From Opisthocomus hoazin (lineage: Eukaryota; Chordata; Aves; Opisthocomiformes; Opisthocomidae): 64,000 nt of DNA. Where the stretch lies: assembly GCF_030867145.1 (NCBI RefSeq), contig NC_134422.1:14890531-14954530 (forward strand), read 5' to 3'. A program made the translations under genes and the position numbers. The notes beneath the pieces are model-generated. The model made no database searches, was not told the origin of the DNA, and saw only the letters and a list, made by a program, of their open reading frames with translations. Shown here one piece after another: positions 24,001 to 37,074 of the stretch (the stretch's first letter is position 1; every line of letters starts with the position of its first letter).

Positions 24001-27000
24001 GCAGCGCAGCGTCGGGCAGCTCAGACCACCCGGGCAGACCGTTCCCCTCTGCAGATCCCGCAGCCACGAACACGTGGCTGAGCAGGGCTCATCACCGGTC
24101 AGCCCCGAGCAGCACAGCGGGGCCAGGTCAGACCCTGCCTGGATTCCGTTGGCCGAGGAACCGGAGGTGCTCAGGCTTGGGTGATGCGCGTCTTGTGATT
24201 ACAAATTCGTGTCACTACATCAGTTACGCCTTCTGTTGGTTTTAAGCAAGCACTTCTCTTGTATTTGGCCATCAATATTGGCTCTGTTTGCACTGTTCAA
24301 GGCAAAAGTCTGTAGAAACTCTATAAAATTAAAACCAGGGTAACACCATGAAACAAAACCAGAGTACTGTAGGTCTGGGTTTTTTCCTGAGTCTTTCATA
24401 CCCCCAGTTCCAGCTGAAGCCAACATGCATCCAGTAGCCATAAAACACCAGGTAAGGAACAATTCTTTCATAGCTGACATCAGCTTTGAAAGTCCAAGAT
24501 GAAAACGTTCAGTGACAGGGGAAGGAATGTTGACACAGCTGATCCCGCACCACGCACACACAGTGTTTTGCAGGGTTCAAAGCTGCCCAAATCTGTTTCC
24601 AGTCTCAGAGTAAAAGAAACTTCAGAAACAGCCATGACATAATTGGGGAAATTTGTGCTTGAGGAAAACTTACCTTTGTGTCCTCCACGTAACATTTTTC
24701 CAGCGCGTGCAGTTTCGTACCTGGATCTAGAAAACAGTAAGCACGTGTGCCAGCCAAACTGCTTGCTCAGAACATGGCACCACATTTGGTTCGGGTTTTT
24801 TTTCTGCTCACCGCATAAACAGAAAAAAAGAGCTGGTCACCACATGACCCTAGAAGAAAATGTACCTTTTTTGATCCATCTATTGTGAGATTTCAGCCCA
24901 GATTTTTTCTTTAATACTCACTGAAAGAAATCCCAAATATGCAGAAAATCCCCATTATTCTCATTCTTATTCTGTTCTTAGACTGAAACTTTTGCATTTT
25001 CATGGCTTTCATTTCCAGTTCAGCTGTTGGAAAGCCAGAACAAAAAAATTGAAAGAAATGTTTTTACAGTTCTATTTGCAATTGCTAATTCATGCCTTTA
25101 ATTTGCAACACAAATGATGTTCCAGACAGGAAAGTAAGAAAAAACTTTTGCCTTTTCACCTGCTTCACAGGTGTAAAGCCAACATTATGCTTTCATCTAG
25201 AGACCTGCAACTACGCCACAGCCATCTTCACATACGATACAAGTGAACACTACTAAGAACTGTAAATTGTGACTGCAAAAAATTACCTGGAATTATAACC
25301 TCCATAAAATGATGCGTTCAGCATTTCTTTTTATAAGGTGCTGCTATGCTTAATGAAAACTTCATCAATAAAAAGTTTGGCTTGTTCCTGATTTGACTTT
25401 TTCAATACTCACTATAGATTAAGTGGAAGAACATGGAAGCAGAAAGTGTTAGGGGATGAACACAATTTTCCAAATTGCTTAAAAGAATATACAAAAAAAA
25501 TAATCTTTGGAATCACTGGCTTTTATTTTCCTGTGGCAACTTCTAATCATCACAGGCATATAATGAATGTCTGAACATTACGAATTTATGTGTGCTGCCT
25601 TAGATGAGCATAATTCTCAACTATTATTAATGAGGAACTGTAAAACACACTTCAAGTTTTATGCTTAAATTACATGAAGTTTCCAAAAACCATAAATACA
25701 TCTGTCGGTGAGTATCTGTAGAGAATTATATAACAGGCTTTTATAGCACAGTCACCGAGGCAGTGGAACTCATCCCATTTGAGAAAAGATCTTACAAAGA
25801 AAACTTTCTACAGAGTAATTCTTCCCCTGCTCTCTTTTCTGAAATATTCATAGGTGCCTCCAGACTAGTCAGGAAATAAAAACACAAACAAAGAAAAGAA
25901 GTTTTTTCCAAAGCAGTATCATTATTTACAACATGTCTTGATCTTAATTTTCATTCTCCCCTGAGAAAATGCTCTGGTGTTTCTTTTTATAGCAATTCAT
26001 TTGTTATTTAAGAATGAATATAGATTTACAATAGTAAAGCAGATTATAGTTTTATCTTTACTTTACATCTATTAAATCTCCTTATAATTACAGTGGAGTA
26101 ATTTAATAGTTTTCACTGCTGGAAATTCCACTTCTGGTTCCTCTATCACAAATTATGGCTTCGGTCTCAGTTGATATACGCTGATATTGACAGCTATATT
26201 TGTGGTAACAGAACTCTGCAAAATTCCATTTTCCTTGGGCTGGAAATAAGTAGTAGCATGGGCATTTTGGACCAGCATACCTGATAGAGCCAGCATGGTA
26301 CTGAACATTGCTTAGTGGAGGTTGGAGAGGGAACCACCACACTCCGTTCTCAACTCCTCTAAATCAGAGGCTACTCCATCAAAATCTCCGGCAGCTATGG
26401 AGTAACTGCTTCCAGTCTGGAGGAAGAGGAACTGGTGTGGGTAAAGGAACTGAAGCAGAGGCTTTTGTCTGGGGTGCATCTGTGTCACCTGGAGTACCTG
26501 GAACGTGGCTGCACACAAAGACGGAAAAGGTGGCTACTTGAGGATGTACTGAGCAGATGGAGATTTACTGTAGCTGACATGGTCACAAAGATGCTACCCA
26601 GAAGCAGCTACATATCTGTGCATGCTGACAGGACCACAAAGCTTTTATCTATTAAGGGGATAACCTAGAAATCAGATGCAATTGGTTACAAATTTTATGC
26701 CAATTCTTGTGCAGTGTAGAGCTTCGTAACAACACAACTTCAAGATTTAGAAAATTTAAGGAACACGGGATTATTTTCCTTGGTTTTCCCTAGGTTTTCC
26801 TTCTGCACTCCAAACCCCTCATCCTTGCCACAGTCATTCAAAATATTTTTTTTTGTCAAAAGTGACTGTTATTTTTCATCAGACAAAAACCAATAGGCCC
26901 CTCTGCTTCTGCTCAGTGGAGGGTGATGAGAACAATTCAATAAATTCCTCGATGGAACTGGCAATACGAGCAACCTGAGAAGCCACCGTTCTCAAAGCCA

Positions 27001-27797
27001 GCGTGCGCTACGTCTGCGTGGCAGTGCTCCAGTGTAACACGGACCAGCCTGAGCTAGGTGAACGTTGGTACAAGCAGCTAATGGTACATTAGTAATTATT
27101 TCTCAAGTCACAATAAGTCGCCCAACCACAAAGTACAAAATTCCCCATAATTTTCAGGATCAGGAAACCAAATTTCTAGAGGACTCAAAGGAAATAACAG
27201 AATCTTAGAATTGTCAGAGGCAAATGATATTAAGGTCAGAAGTGAACCTGCCACCAGAAAAGGCAAGTAAGAACTATATTTTTCAAAAAGTAATGCTAAA
27301 TGGAAAATTCAAAAGCAATATGAAATTATTTTTTGTGGCAAAACAAGAAGATTTTTAACCACAATGCCTATCTTTCATTTAGTAAAAGGCATTTTTCATT
27401 GCAAAACCACGTAGATTAAACCTAATAAAACAAAAGAGAAGTTCAAGCTGCTGTGGTCTTTGGCTAGTAAGTTCTGTAGGAGCAAGTAAGTGGTGTAAGT
27501 GAAAGTGCAAGTAGCAAGTGAGGGCTTCAAAAGCTCAGAAATCTTGTTTGAATGAGCTGAAGCAGCTTGCAAGACAAGTCAGCTGGCAGCAGAGGCAATT
27601 AGAGTAGCAGAGCAAGGCGAAATGAAAAGGAACAGAATGAAGGAACAACAACATTCCCACTGGAAAACTATTTCAGCAAATGATAGAAACAAAGCTACCA
27701 GAAGCCAGCAGGTCTGCACTGAACCACTGGACAGTCACTAAAGAAAACTTGTATAATACTGCATATCCTTCTTAATGTTTCCTCTGCAACAACAGGA
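21030..27797. other. Intergenic DNA between the two related CR1 copies
   Basis: Apart from the CpG islet at 23.95-24.19 kb, this stretch is AT-rich with no supported gene. Frames of up to 130 codons at 21.3-21.7 kb overlap in three frames and have no splice or family support. Confidence 0.6.
23945..24195. promoter_or_regulatory. CpG-rich islet
   Basis: About 20 CpGs in 250 bases, isolated between AT-rich flanks. The 96-codon plus frame here is of low-complexity composition (P, S, A, R) and is not supported as a gene. Confidence 0.42.
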
Positions 27798-28310
27798 GTG
27801 CATCCCCTTCGTGTCCAGTTCTGGGCTCCCCCGTTCAAGAAAGATGAGGAACTGCTGGAGAGAGTCCAGTGGAGGGCTACAAGGATGATGAGGGGACTGG
27901 AACATCTCCCCTACGAGGAGAGGCTGAGGGAGCTGGGCTTGTTTAGCCTGAAGAAGAGCAGGCTGCGAGGGGACCTTATAAATCCTTACAAATATCTGAA
28001 GGGTGGGTGTCAAGAGGGTGGGGCCAGACTCTTTTTAGTTGTGCCCAGTGACAGGACAAGGGGCAATGGGCACAAACTGAAGCACAGGAAGTTCCATCTG
28101 AACATGAGGAAGAACTTCTTCACTCTGAAGGTGACGGAGCACTGGAACAGGTTGCCCAGAGGGGCTGTGGAGTCTCCTTCTCTGGGGATATTCAAAGCCC
28201 GCCTGGACAAGGTCCTGTGCAGCCTGCTGTAGGCGACCCTGCTTTGGCAGGGGGGTTGGACTAGATGACCCACAGAGGTCCCCTCCAACCCCTAACTGTC
28301 ATTCTGTGAA
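27798..28310 (+). mobile_element. 5'-truncated CR1, same type as the long copy
   Basis: From [19 protein letters not shown] onward this copy aligns with 20529-21029 of the long element, with scattered substitutions. The C-terminal ORF2 piece is open (27798-28232) through [10 protein letters not shown] to the natural stop after LDKVLCSLL, so it preserves the Trp codon that the long copy has lost. It ends in a single ATTCTGTG at 28301-28308. Truncation at the 5' side is the usual result of incomplete reverse transcription. Confidence 0.93.
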
Positions 28311-31300
28311 CTGCTGGAACTGGGAACGTGGGATCGGGCTCACAGTGTCTTATGTTTTCTAAACACTATTAGTCATCTTAATGAGATCCACTGTTTTGCA
28401 AGACATCTACAGCAGAAGTAGCCTGGCCACACACGAAGAAGGACACTTCACCTGTTAACTGATTTATACTGAAAGAAGTTGTTAACACCTTGACTACATT
28501 AAGACAATGATACTCCTACAGAGCAAAGTAGCTAGTGACTCTGAGTAACCAGGTCCAGACTGAAAAACGGGCAAACTTCCAGATGATGGAAGTTCAGCCA
28601 TTAAAAAAAATGTTCTCTAGGAACATGATTTGGGGGACAATTCTTTTTCCCAAACTTAGGCTAATTACACTTATTTACTGCAGTATATAGGAAGCTCATT
28701 GTTCCACTGTTAGGCAGAGGTCACACTATGGTAAGTACTGCGCAAGCACGTAGTACCACAAACGGTTCCAGCATTAAGGAGTACAGAAAGACTAAGGTGG
28801 GGGGAAATACACATACACCTGAGCTGGCTGTGTTTTTTGGACACAAATGGAGTTTTTAACAGCACTCTTTCTCTCAGGATTGTAGACCAGGACACATCAC
28901 GGCAAACTTGGTCTGACTGAGGAGAGCGAGAGCTCCCAACTGCAGAGGCAGACATTTCAGTGTTCCTTTCTGGCGATGAAGCTTAAGAGTTTGGCTTGTC
29001 CAAAAAAATCCATTTTTCCAGATGGGATACACTGATTTCTAGCCAAATTTTAGTCATTTTCTCCACTTTACAGGTTTGGCAGATTGAACAGCTTGGATAT
29101 ACTCACTTCAGCTAAACAAAAATATATTCTCAGTGAAAAAGAAGCCCAGCAAAACACCCATAAGCCATTTTTCAGCTCCTTCAGGTTTAGTTTCTCTAAC
29201 ATACCAATTCCTAGAGAATAATTACATTGTTTTCCTGTTCTTAAGTCTAGTTTTGATAACAAACAAATTCAGCTTCTCTCTCTTCCTGACAGTGTTCTCC
29301 TTATTCTAAGATCTTAATTATGTCTTCCAACATCAGGATTTGTCTACTTAGCAGTGCGTTCTGCCTTTCAGTTCTATACACTTCCAGCTGAGATGAACGA
29401 AATCAAGGAGGAACTGGTGCATGCATGGATGGCAGGTTGTCTGCAACTTAATCATTTTTATATTAATGTCATCACACCTGCTACACGAAGCTTTTAATAA
29501 ACAGGAGTGGATAACAGTTGCAGGATATGACCCACATACTTCTCTCCGTGTCTGCTGCTTGCTAGGAATTGCATTTCCACATAGTGGAGATGCCTGCAGT
29601 TGTTTTAATGGATGACCACAACGGCTGCATACAGCAGTACTCACTCTGGGTGGATTCTCTGCATTTGTTCCTTTAATGAAAGCTGCCTGTGATTCAGCCA
29701 CGATGACTTGATTCATACATTTTAATTCACTCCCACCCAAGCCACGCTGTGTACGCAATGGCTGTTTCACAACTGCTATGGCCAAGGGCAAAACGACAGC
29801 AGTAGGCTTGGTTTCCAGCAACACCTCTCCCAACACCACCAGCCTACCCTGCAGGGCAACAGGCTCCACAGCTTCGCAGCCAGCTCTCTCACCATCTTAT
29901 CTGTCAGGTTCTGGAAACCACTTTAATGTGAAAAGGGGTGATAACAGTGCTCCACTGTAATAAAAAGTGCTGTTTTCTAAAGGACCGCTACACTTCAACT
30001 GAAGCCCGTGTGGCAATACCATGGGGGACATTCTTTACTCACTTGTCTCCTGGGTGGAGACCACTCCCTTGGAAGCCACCTCTGAAGCTCCTTCTTCCTG
30101 TAAACTTCAAGAGGAGTCAGATACCCATAACAGCTGATTCACAAATTACATTAATCTGCAGTTTGTTTGTCTTCAAGAAAACTGTCTAGCTCTCAGTCTT
30201 CCTCTATTTCTGACAGTTTTATGGTTTCAACCATTAAACAAGCTGTCATCTCCATGATAAGAATCACAAGTTTTGGGACAGGGAAAGAAACGTGAGCCAG
30301 ACCCTGCATTTCTTGCACACCAGTAGGAATTCTGAGCAAAGCACCTAGGTGGCTCTCATCTCTTGCAGCATTATCCACTAAAGCTTTAAGTAAGAGCAAG
30401 CACTGCATTTATATAAAAACTAAGTTACAAGAATAAATTTCTTTTCAGTTATCTAGAAAATTCAGGATAATAACCTAAATAACCCAGTCAAAGTAATCTT
30501 TCTTTAAACCAGATCATGTATAAATTTAAACTAGCAACTCATTTTTGTCATTTGCTACTCATACTTCATCCTTTAATCACTTTACCAGACAGAAAGAGAG
30601 CTTCATTTTTGTAGACAATATTCATTTTTATGAGAGTTCATTATTTCATTCACACCTTCGCTTTCACAGTTTCTTGGCTTAGGCTTCTTATATCCACGTC
30701 TCCTAGCAATTCCCTTTGCTTAACACTTTCTGTTGCTTTTCTACACAAAAAATTGTACGAAGTCTGCCTCATTTGAGCAGTGCAAGAGAAGCCAGTTCCT
30801 TCTAAAACAAGTTTTCTGAACTCCTCAAAGTTTCAGCTTCAGAGCTGGGGGACACTATAAGGCTGTTCCCTGATGCTGTTTACAAACTGATTCACTTGGG
30901 CTCTTATGGACCACCGAATGAACTTGCTTTTCCACATCTGACTGTTCGTAGCATGGAAGAGCACAATTGACCAACATTTTCACCTTGAATTCTGGGGTGC
31001 TTGCTTCTGTCATACTCTAAAAACTAGAGCATTTCTATCACCAGTATGTGGAAATCCTATTTGATTTCATTGGAAATTCCACCTACAGAAAAACGTTTGC
31101 AATATTATAAGATCTTGCATGAGTATTTTCATGGCCATATCTTTGAGTGGTGCTATTCTTACTTGCCAAATAGCACGGGTGGTCTTGCAAGCAACACTTA
31201 CCTGGCAATGCGCACACGATACAAACCTTTTCCAGGACAAGCCACACCTTCCCAAAGTTCAAGGAAATCTTAATTAGCAGTTGTGATTTCAACTCCCATT

Positions 31301-33414
31301 TCCCTTATGTTGACAGCACTATGCTTCCAGATTACACAGATGGGGACGGACTAAGAGCTTGACCATAGAGAGATGGAGGTGTGCAAGCCCTTGGCAAGAA
31401 CATCTCTCTGGAAGGCAAAGGCATATGTCTTAATACTAGCCAGCCCTCTCTTACTGACACCAATGTGCCACAGCAGGTTCAAAGAAGGGTACATCAGACA
31501 CAGCACTTACAGATACATGGAGCTTCTCAGAGAATCCAGCTGAAAGAGTAAAGGAAAGTGCACAACTGCAAAACCTATTAGGATCACTGGGGCTTTACAA
31601 CCTTAGAATGTTAAATAACAACACTAGCTGCAGGCACCTTGATGAAAAGCAGCAGTAAGGAGTGGTAAGAGGCAAGCAGATTAATTTAATTTTATTTAAG
31701 CTGCTACTTGTCATAAATCTCAAAGAAGGCCTCTGTTTCCTCTCTGCACTTTTTACGTAGTAGCAGCTCCTTAAACCACATAAAACAAGTGGGCCAAGGT
31801 CTCTCTGAGAACATTTCATGGAGTTCAGACTTGTCTGAAGGAGTAAGACCAGGATGAATTGAACTCACAGGCTATATAAAACAGGAATTATATTCCAATC
31901 TTGAGCCACTACATCACTCAACCAAAAAAACGCTGTCTTGACCTGTTCTATTGGATTTACCTGAAAAAGAAGTCAAATAAAATTTAGCCTGAAGTTTTGA
32001 AAGCCCCCGCCTAAAGGTAAAGTCTCCTTTTATTCCACAGACTAGGAGATTTTGTCAAGCTCTTTCACAATGGTCACACGAATATTAACCTTACGCCTGA
32101 CAGCCACAAAGCACTGAAGAGGCATCTCATGACTTGATACTTCAAGGACAACTGCAAGTGATAGGTGGTGGTCCAGAAAAACACGGCACAGATTACTTCA
32201 GCAGAAACCCGAACATCTTATATATATGGCTTCAGCAATGTAAAGCCACACCAGTGCCTCAGCAGCCACTATATCAACTTTATGTCACCACGTGATTCAA
32301 AGGGAAAACAGAACTCATTAATGCTTTGAGTAAACACAGGCATGACAGTTATTACTGTAGCAGAGGAAGAAAGGAAAAACAGGGCAGAGAGGACACTCAG
32401 AACATCTGTGACCGAGAAGATACAAAATAATAGAAGTTTCCTGTAAGAATGACAACAGAAACAAGAAGAGAACTGCTGTGCTGTTACCAGGGAGGACCAC
32501 CAGAACAGCTACAATAGAAACACAGAAAAGAGGGAACTACAAAGTTTGAGAACTATCATCTTGGAGATCACACAACAGCTTCAAGGCGAGGCTACAGTGG
32601 AAAGTTTACTGCCCATGCACCAAAGGCCTTTCCAGCAGATTGGTAATACTGGGCAAAGCTCAGTTCTGCCAGACAAAACCTGCTTAAGCTAGTCTGAAAC
32701 AGGAGAATGACTTCCTTTGGCAACTCTTCATCACAGACCTCACCAGTTTCTGCACCAAACACCAGACTTATTTCTTCTTACCTTGTCTTCTTTGAGCTAA
32801 AAGGTGACATGTATTTACATGTATTTTTAAATCGAACAAAAACTGTACCAAAGCAAACAGAAAACCCTCTCCTAAACATGCTTATCCCACTTGTGAGAAC
32901 ACAACCAACCCATCACAGTCATGTTGCGTGCTGCCACTGCTGGGAAACATTCAAGATATACACACTGCAATCACTGTGTCATGTAGAGAGTAGAACAACA
33001 TTTAAGCAAAATGATGCAGGTTCTACTAATAATCTAGCTGTATTAGTACGAACCACAGCGTAACTAGTGTGCTCTACCGAAGAATGGTGACTGCAGTCTA
33101 AGAATTTACATGGCGCAAGAACTTACCCGAACAGAAACACCGTGTCTTAGCATTTATGTAACAGCACCAGTTTTTAAACATCTTTGGGTTGTTCGATAGG
33201 AGGAACAGCAAACAGACATACAAACACCCCAGTTTAAATGATAATACTCCCAAAACTCTCCATTGGACTTTACTCTTTCCATTTTCCAGACTGCACTGAC
33301 AGGAAGGCAGAGCACAGCAGCAAAACTTCCAGATCAGGGTCTGAGAAGTTCCCCTCCTCAGCAGTCTTGTGATTTGAGATGCACACAGAAGAGAGCACTT
33401 TTGAAGCGAGTCTT
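28311..33414. other. Intergenic DNA downstream of TMEM177
   Basis: The longest frame here is 173 codons on the minus strand (29348-29869), with no recognised motif. Frames of this length are expected by chance in a window this size. No repeat was recognised. Confidence 0.55.
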
Positions 33415-33585
33415 TAATATTTAAGAGAGAATTCTTTATTCACAGAATGTGCAATAACTCCTTTCGAACTATATGCAGAAATAAACCCCAAAATTCTAAT
33501 GAAGATACAGAAAAGAAAAGCAGCAGCACAGCAGTGTTCCAAGAGAATACGTAATTCACAAGTTTAAAATTCAAGCACTCCCTTC
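33415..33585 (-). terminator. TMEM177: TMEM177 3'UTR and poly(A) signal
   Basis: On the minus strand a canonical AATAAA occupies 33440-33435, about 145 bases after the TMEM177 stop codon. It is the first such hexamer downstream. Cleavage would be expected around 33415-33425, giving a short 3'UTR of about 165 bases. Confidence 0.6.
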
Positions 33586-34521
33586 CTATGCCTGGAGCTC
33601 TCTTAAAATATTAACAATCAAATCTCTTCGGTAAGTGTATGGGGTATACTTTATTCTGAACCAGTGTCTTGGGTAAAGGTTACCACTCGGCGCGTACGTT
33701 TTCGTCCCTTGTTTGCCCATCAGACCACGAAGAATCCTGTTGCGGGACAAGATTTTATCATAAAATTCAACCCCACCTCTGGCATAGTCTTTGGAAACAG
33801 TAGCTGCCTTTCTGTCAGCCTTGCAGTCTAGGTGATAGGTCACAGCATCGTAAGAAACGTAATAGCACATTAGTCCACCCACGGCAGTGATGAGGTTACA
33901 AAGGCTGCGAAGTATCACGGGGCCTGGAGACAAACCCAGAAGGAGCTTTATACCTCTCCCACACAGAAATGTACCAGCTAAGCAAGCCGGAGCCACAACC
34001 GCGCTCGCTACAGGGCTGCCGCTCTGCAAATACACAACTTCTCTGGCAATGGCAAACTTCTGAGCTTTCAGTGAGAACGTCAGAGCTTCTTGCAAAGCAA
34101 CACCTTCGTTGCTCTTCCAGTCTACTTCCTTGCCATTGATCACCACAACATGGTTGACTATTCCTCTTTTATCCTCGGCTGTGCTATCAAAATTAGGCGG
34201 GATGCCCACCAAGGAGCCTGCAGGCAGCCAGGGGATTCCAGCACTCACGGGGTGGAAGCCAGAAGCCGCAAAGGCTCGATAGGAGCCAGGGGACTTCACC
34301 GCAATGTCTTGAAGGACATCCCGAAAGACACCACAGAGCCACTGCGAGAGCTCCGCCGGCTGCCCCTCTGACCAGCACTCGTGCAGCAGTTTGAACGTCT
34401 GCTCGGGAAACGCGTGATGGGAAAGGTCAGCGCCAAACAGTCCCACGCAAGAAACGGCCAACAAAGCGAGCTTGCGCTTCTTTAACCACACAGATGCCTT
34501 CCGCAGGAACCGCGCTGCCAT
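33586..34521 (-). CDS. TMEM177: TMEM177, transmembrane protein 177 (single coding exon)
   Basis: This is an intact 311-codon frame, the same length as human TMEM177. Matching blocks include the LFG turn after the first membrane segment, VLQDI near residue 70, PVSAG and LPAGSLVGIP (92-107), the AQKFAIAREVVYL block (153-165), APACLAGT (177-184), GGVEFY (249-254) and the C-terminal YPRHWFRIK (283-291) followed by TRR-like YTYRR. Hydrophobic segments lie at about 18-38, 170-188 and 203-223. The family protein sits in the mitochondrial inner membrane and stabilises COX20 during assembly of cytochrome c oxidase subunit COX2. I place the start at the ATG whose A is 34521 (G at -3 and +4). A TTG two codons upstream also lies in frame but is not a likely vertebrate start. 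The coding sequence has no intron, as in mammals. The identity is recognised from family memory, not from a search. Confidence 0.94.
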   Translation of the reverse strand: MAARFLRKASVWLKKRKLALLAVSCVGLFGADLSHHAFPEQTFKLLHECWSEGQPAELSQWLCGVFRDVLQDIAVKSPGSYRAFAASGFHPVSAGIPWLPAGSLVGIPPNFDSTAEDKRGIVNHVVVINGKEVDWKSNEGVALQEALTFSLKAQKFAIAREVVYLQSGSPVASAVVAPACLAGTFLCGRGIKLLLGLSPGPVILRSLCNLITAVGGLMCYYVSYDAVTYHLDCKADRKAATVSKDYARGGVEFYDKILSRNRILRGLMGKQGTKTYAPSGNLYPRHWFRIKYTPYTYRRDLIVNILRELQA

Positions 34522-34535
34522 AGCCAAATCCTAAC
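34522..34535 (-). other. TMEM177: TMEM177 5'UTR part of coding exon with splice acceptor
   Basis: On the minus strand the sequence reads a T-rich stretch, then aaacag, then gttaggatttggct and the ATG. The AG ending at 34536 is a reasonable 3' splice site, leaving only 14 untranslated bases before the start codon. This fits a non-coding first exon in the CpG island about 3.4 kb upstream. The splice is inferred from the motif only. Confidence 0.5.
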
Positions 34536-35539
34536 CTGTTTATAACACAAAATTGGGAATTAAAGTGTGCATAAATGGGTCTTTAATCTCTGTAACATTT
34601 TGAAAAACAAAGCAAAAAACATAAGAAGCAGCAGAGCACAATAACCAAAGAAACATTCTCTTTCTTACATTAACAAAACACAAAACGCCTTTACAGAGAA
34701 AGTGATGCTCATTAATTTCTGGGCCTCGGAACGTAGGACGATTGACACGGAGAATTAACTTATTCGTCTCCTCCAGTAAATCAATTTACCGCAATAAAGA
34801 GAATAATAAAGCCACCACACTTCCTCCTTCCCCTAGTAATCAATACGCATTCTGTATTTACCCAACATACTTGTCTAGTCCTTGCCAGCACAACCCTGCT
34901 GAACTCCACTACAGACACAGACTACAGATGCTAAGGCCAGAAAGAGACAATAATCAATCCACGCTCACCTCCTCTAACATACAGCTCCAAAAATTTTAAT
35001 CACTAACCTCAATACTACATTTGGTAACTTGAGCTTGATTACAACTTCCAAAATAAGATCACATTTTCATTTGAGAATTTCAGGAGACAGAATTTTCCTT
35101 TAGAGTTTGTTCTAATGCATAGTCAACCTCGCTATTAAAAAAAAAAAAGTATGTGTTTTTTCTAGTGTTTTTCAGATTTCAACTTCCAGGCAGTGGTTCT
35201 AGCGTACTCAGCAAAAAGCTGTTTTCAGAATGCAGCATGATTTCAGTAGGTACTTTTAAAAATTTGTCTCCAAAATAATTTCTGTGACAAGTAATACATG
35301 CAATCCAGACCAGAATCTGGAACAGAAATTGTTTCAGGGCAGATTAACTACGTTGTGACTCTTTAAATAAGCAGATAAACTTAAAAGCTTTTAAACCTGC
35401 CAACTCCTTCAGTTCAAGAGTCCTTCTTCCCTCGGGGATGATCAGTTCCTTTTATAGTCCAAGCCATATGATGTACTCTGCTCAGGTAAACTCCAATCTC
35501 TTGAAAAATCCCATTAGCTACAGAATTCTCCCCTAAGGT

Positions 35540-35698
35540 AGAATCATAAAATGGTAAGGGTTGGAAGGAACCTTAAAGATCATCTGGTTCCAACACCCTG
35601 CCAGGAGCAGGGACATCTTCCCCTAGACCAGGTTGCTCAGAGCTCCATCCTTGAACATCTGGCCTTGAACACTTCCAGGGAGGGGGCATCCACAACTT
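35540..35698 (-). mobile_element. Short CR1 3' end fragment, reverse orientation
   Basis: The plus strand shows the reversed CR1 3' end: agaatcataaaatggtaagg followed by gttggaaggaaccttaaaga and tcatctggttccaacaccct. The 5' side of the element is truncated near 35698. It lies between TMEM177 coding exon and its putative promoter, so inside the inferred TMEM177 intron. Confidence 0.88.
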
Positions 35699-36603
35699 GT
35701 TACTGTAAAGACAGAAGTGAATTAGGCACCTAAACCCAACAGGAATCAGTGAAAATTGGATGCCCCTGTTGCCATTTGCATCTTGCAACGTCTCTTCTCT
35801 CAGGGCGTCACCACACAAGCTTCAGAGAATCTTGCTGCAGCTGTTGAAGACATCAGTATTTCCAGCTGTCCTTAGAGGAAGCCGAGGTGGCAGGATACTG
35901 TTGTGCTTTGATACAACAGACAAGGCCTCAGTGCAGAGTGCCATCAAAGGTGGGTTTCAGCTATGCTGCTGGGCTTTGTACCGCAGCAGCTGAAACACAG
36001 ACATTTGCTCTCTTCTTCCACTCGCGCTGAACAAGAACCTCCCACAGAGGGGTCGAGTGGACAACTGGGGGCTGTAACATCATAAAACAGCGCTGCATGA
36101 CATGCCAGGATACACCAGTCATCACCAACAGCAAATGAGTATTAACCACAGGGAAACAAAAAGGGATTAAATTAAAGGCGGTGTTTTAATGATATGTTAT
36201 TACTGCTCCTTCCTATGAAGCTCTTTCAGACTGTAAATTCACCAGGGGAAGAATAATCTTGTTTAATGTTTATACTGCACCAAACACACACTGAGTGCTT
36301 AATAAAAACAATGATGCATGCAAGTACACAACAATTTAGTATGTATTTCTTGGTGTAATAAGTGGTGGTATTCTTACATTCTGCTGAAGACCAGAGATGG
36401 TGATTAGTTTGACAAAATTATTCAAGAAAAACATGCTAAAAGCCAAGGGCTTGGATGAAACCCAATTTCAGGAGAAAACCTCCTTGATAATAGAGGTAAA
36501 AATCAGAAAATGGGAATACTAACCCAAATGACCTCTTTGGAATTAACGAACCTCTCAGCAAATCTGGTAGTCTAGATCTGATTGACAAGATCATTCCATT
36601 TAC

Positions 36604-36634
36604 GGGGGGGGGGGGGGGGGGGGAGGGGGGGGGG
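36604..36634 (+). repeat. Poly-G tract (20 G, A, 10 G)
   Basis: A run of 20 G, one A and 10 G. On the minus strand it is poly-C. It can fold as a G-quadruplex and is prone to length errors in sequencing. It lies in the inferred TMEM177 intron. Confidence 0.95.
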
Positions 36635-37074
36635 CAGAACTTTTAGGGGGAGGATTGTGTGAAGACTATCACTTGATCCATACATGAAGCTGAGCTAAGG
36701 ACTTCCCAAGTTTCTCCCACTCATCTTAGAGACAGCCCTCTCATTTGGGCTGGATAGCAGATCTTTTTAAGACTTGGAACATAGCAAGGAGGAAATGTAG
36801 CCCCTCAGCTTATGTCCACACCAGTGTGCAGAAGGCCAGACCATGCTGAACACCCGCCTACTCTTCTTCCCTGCATGACCAAATGATGCTTGCCAAGCAC
36901 CTGGGATGCAGAATACTCCTTCCGGTCGGGGACTCGGGATGCGGGGAAGCCCACCTGGATAGGCATGAAGCACTGTGCTCATCCATACACGTCTTCTGAA
37001 CGGCACCATACACCTCAATGCAACGACACTTTTTCCTACATCAGTCATAAATATTGTAACAGATACTAAGCATC

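Noticed and set aside
27180..27260. agaatcttagaattgtcaga, possibly another old CR1 end
   Set aside because: The resemblance is limited to about 20 bases and lacks the conserved block that follows in real CR1 ends.
29348..29869. 173-codon minus-strand frame
   Set aside because: No family motif, no paired splice sites or promoter. One or two frames of this length are expected by chance in 64 kb read in six frames.
34522..34527. A TMEM177 start two codons upstream (313 codons)
   Set aside because: That codon is TTG. The ATG at 34521 has a good Kozak context and gives 311 codons, the length of the mammalian protein.
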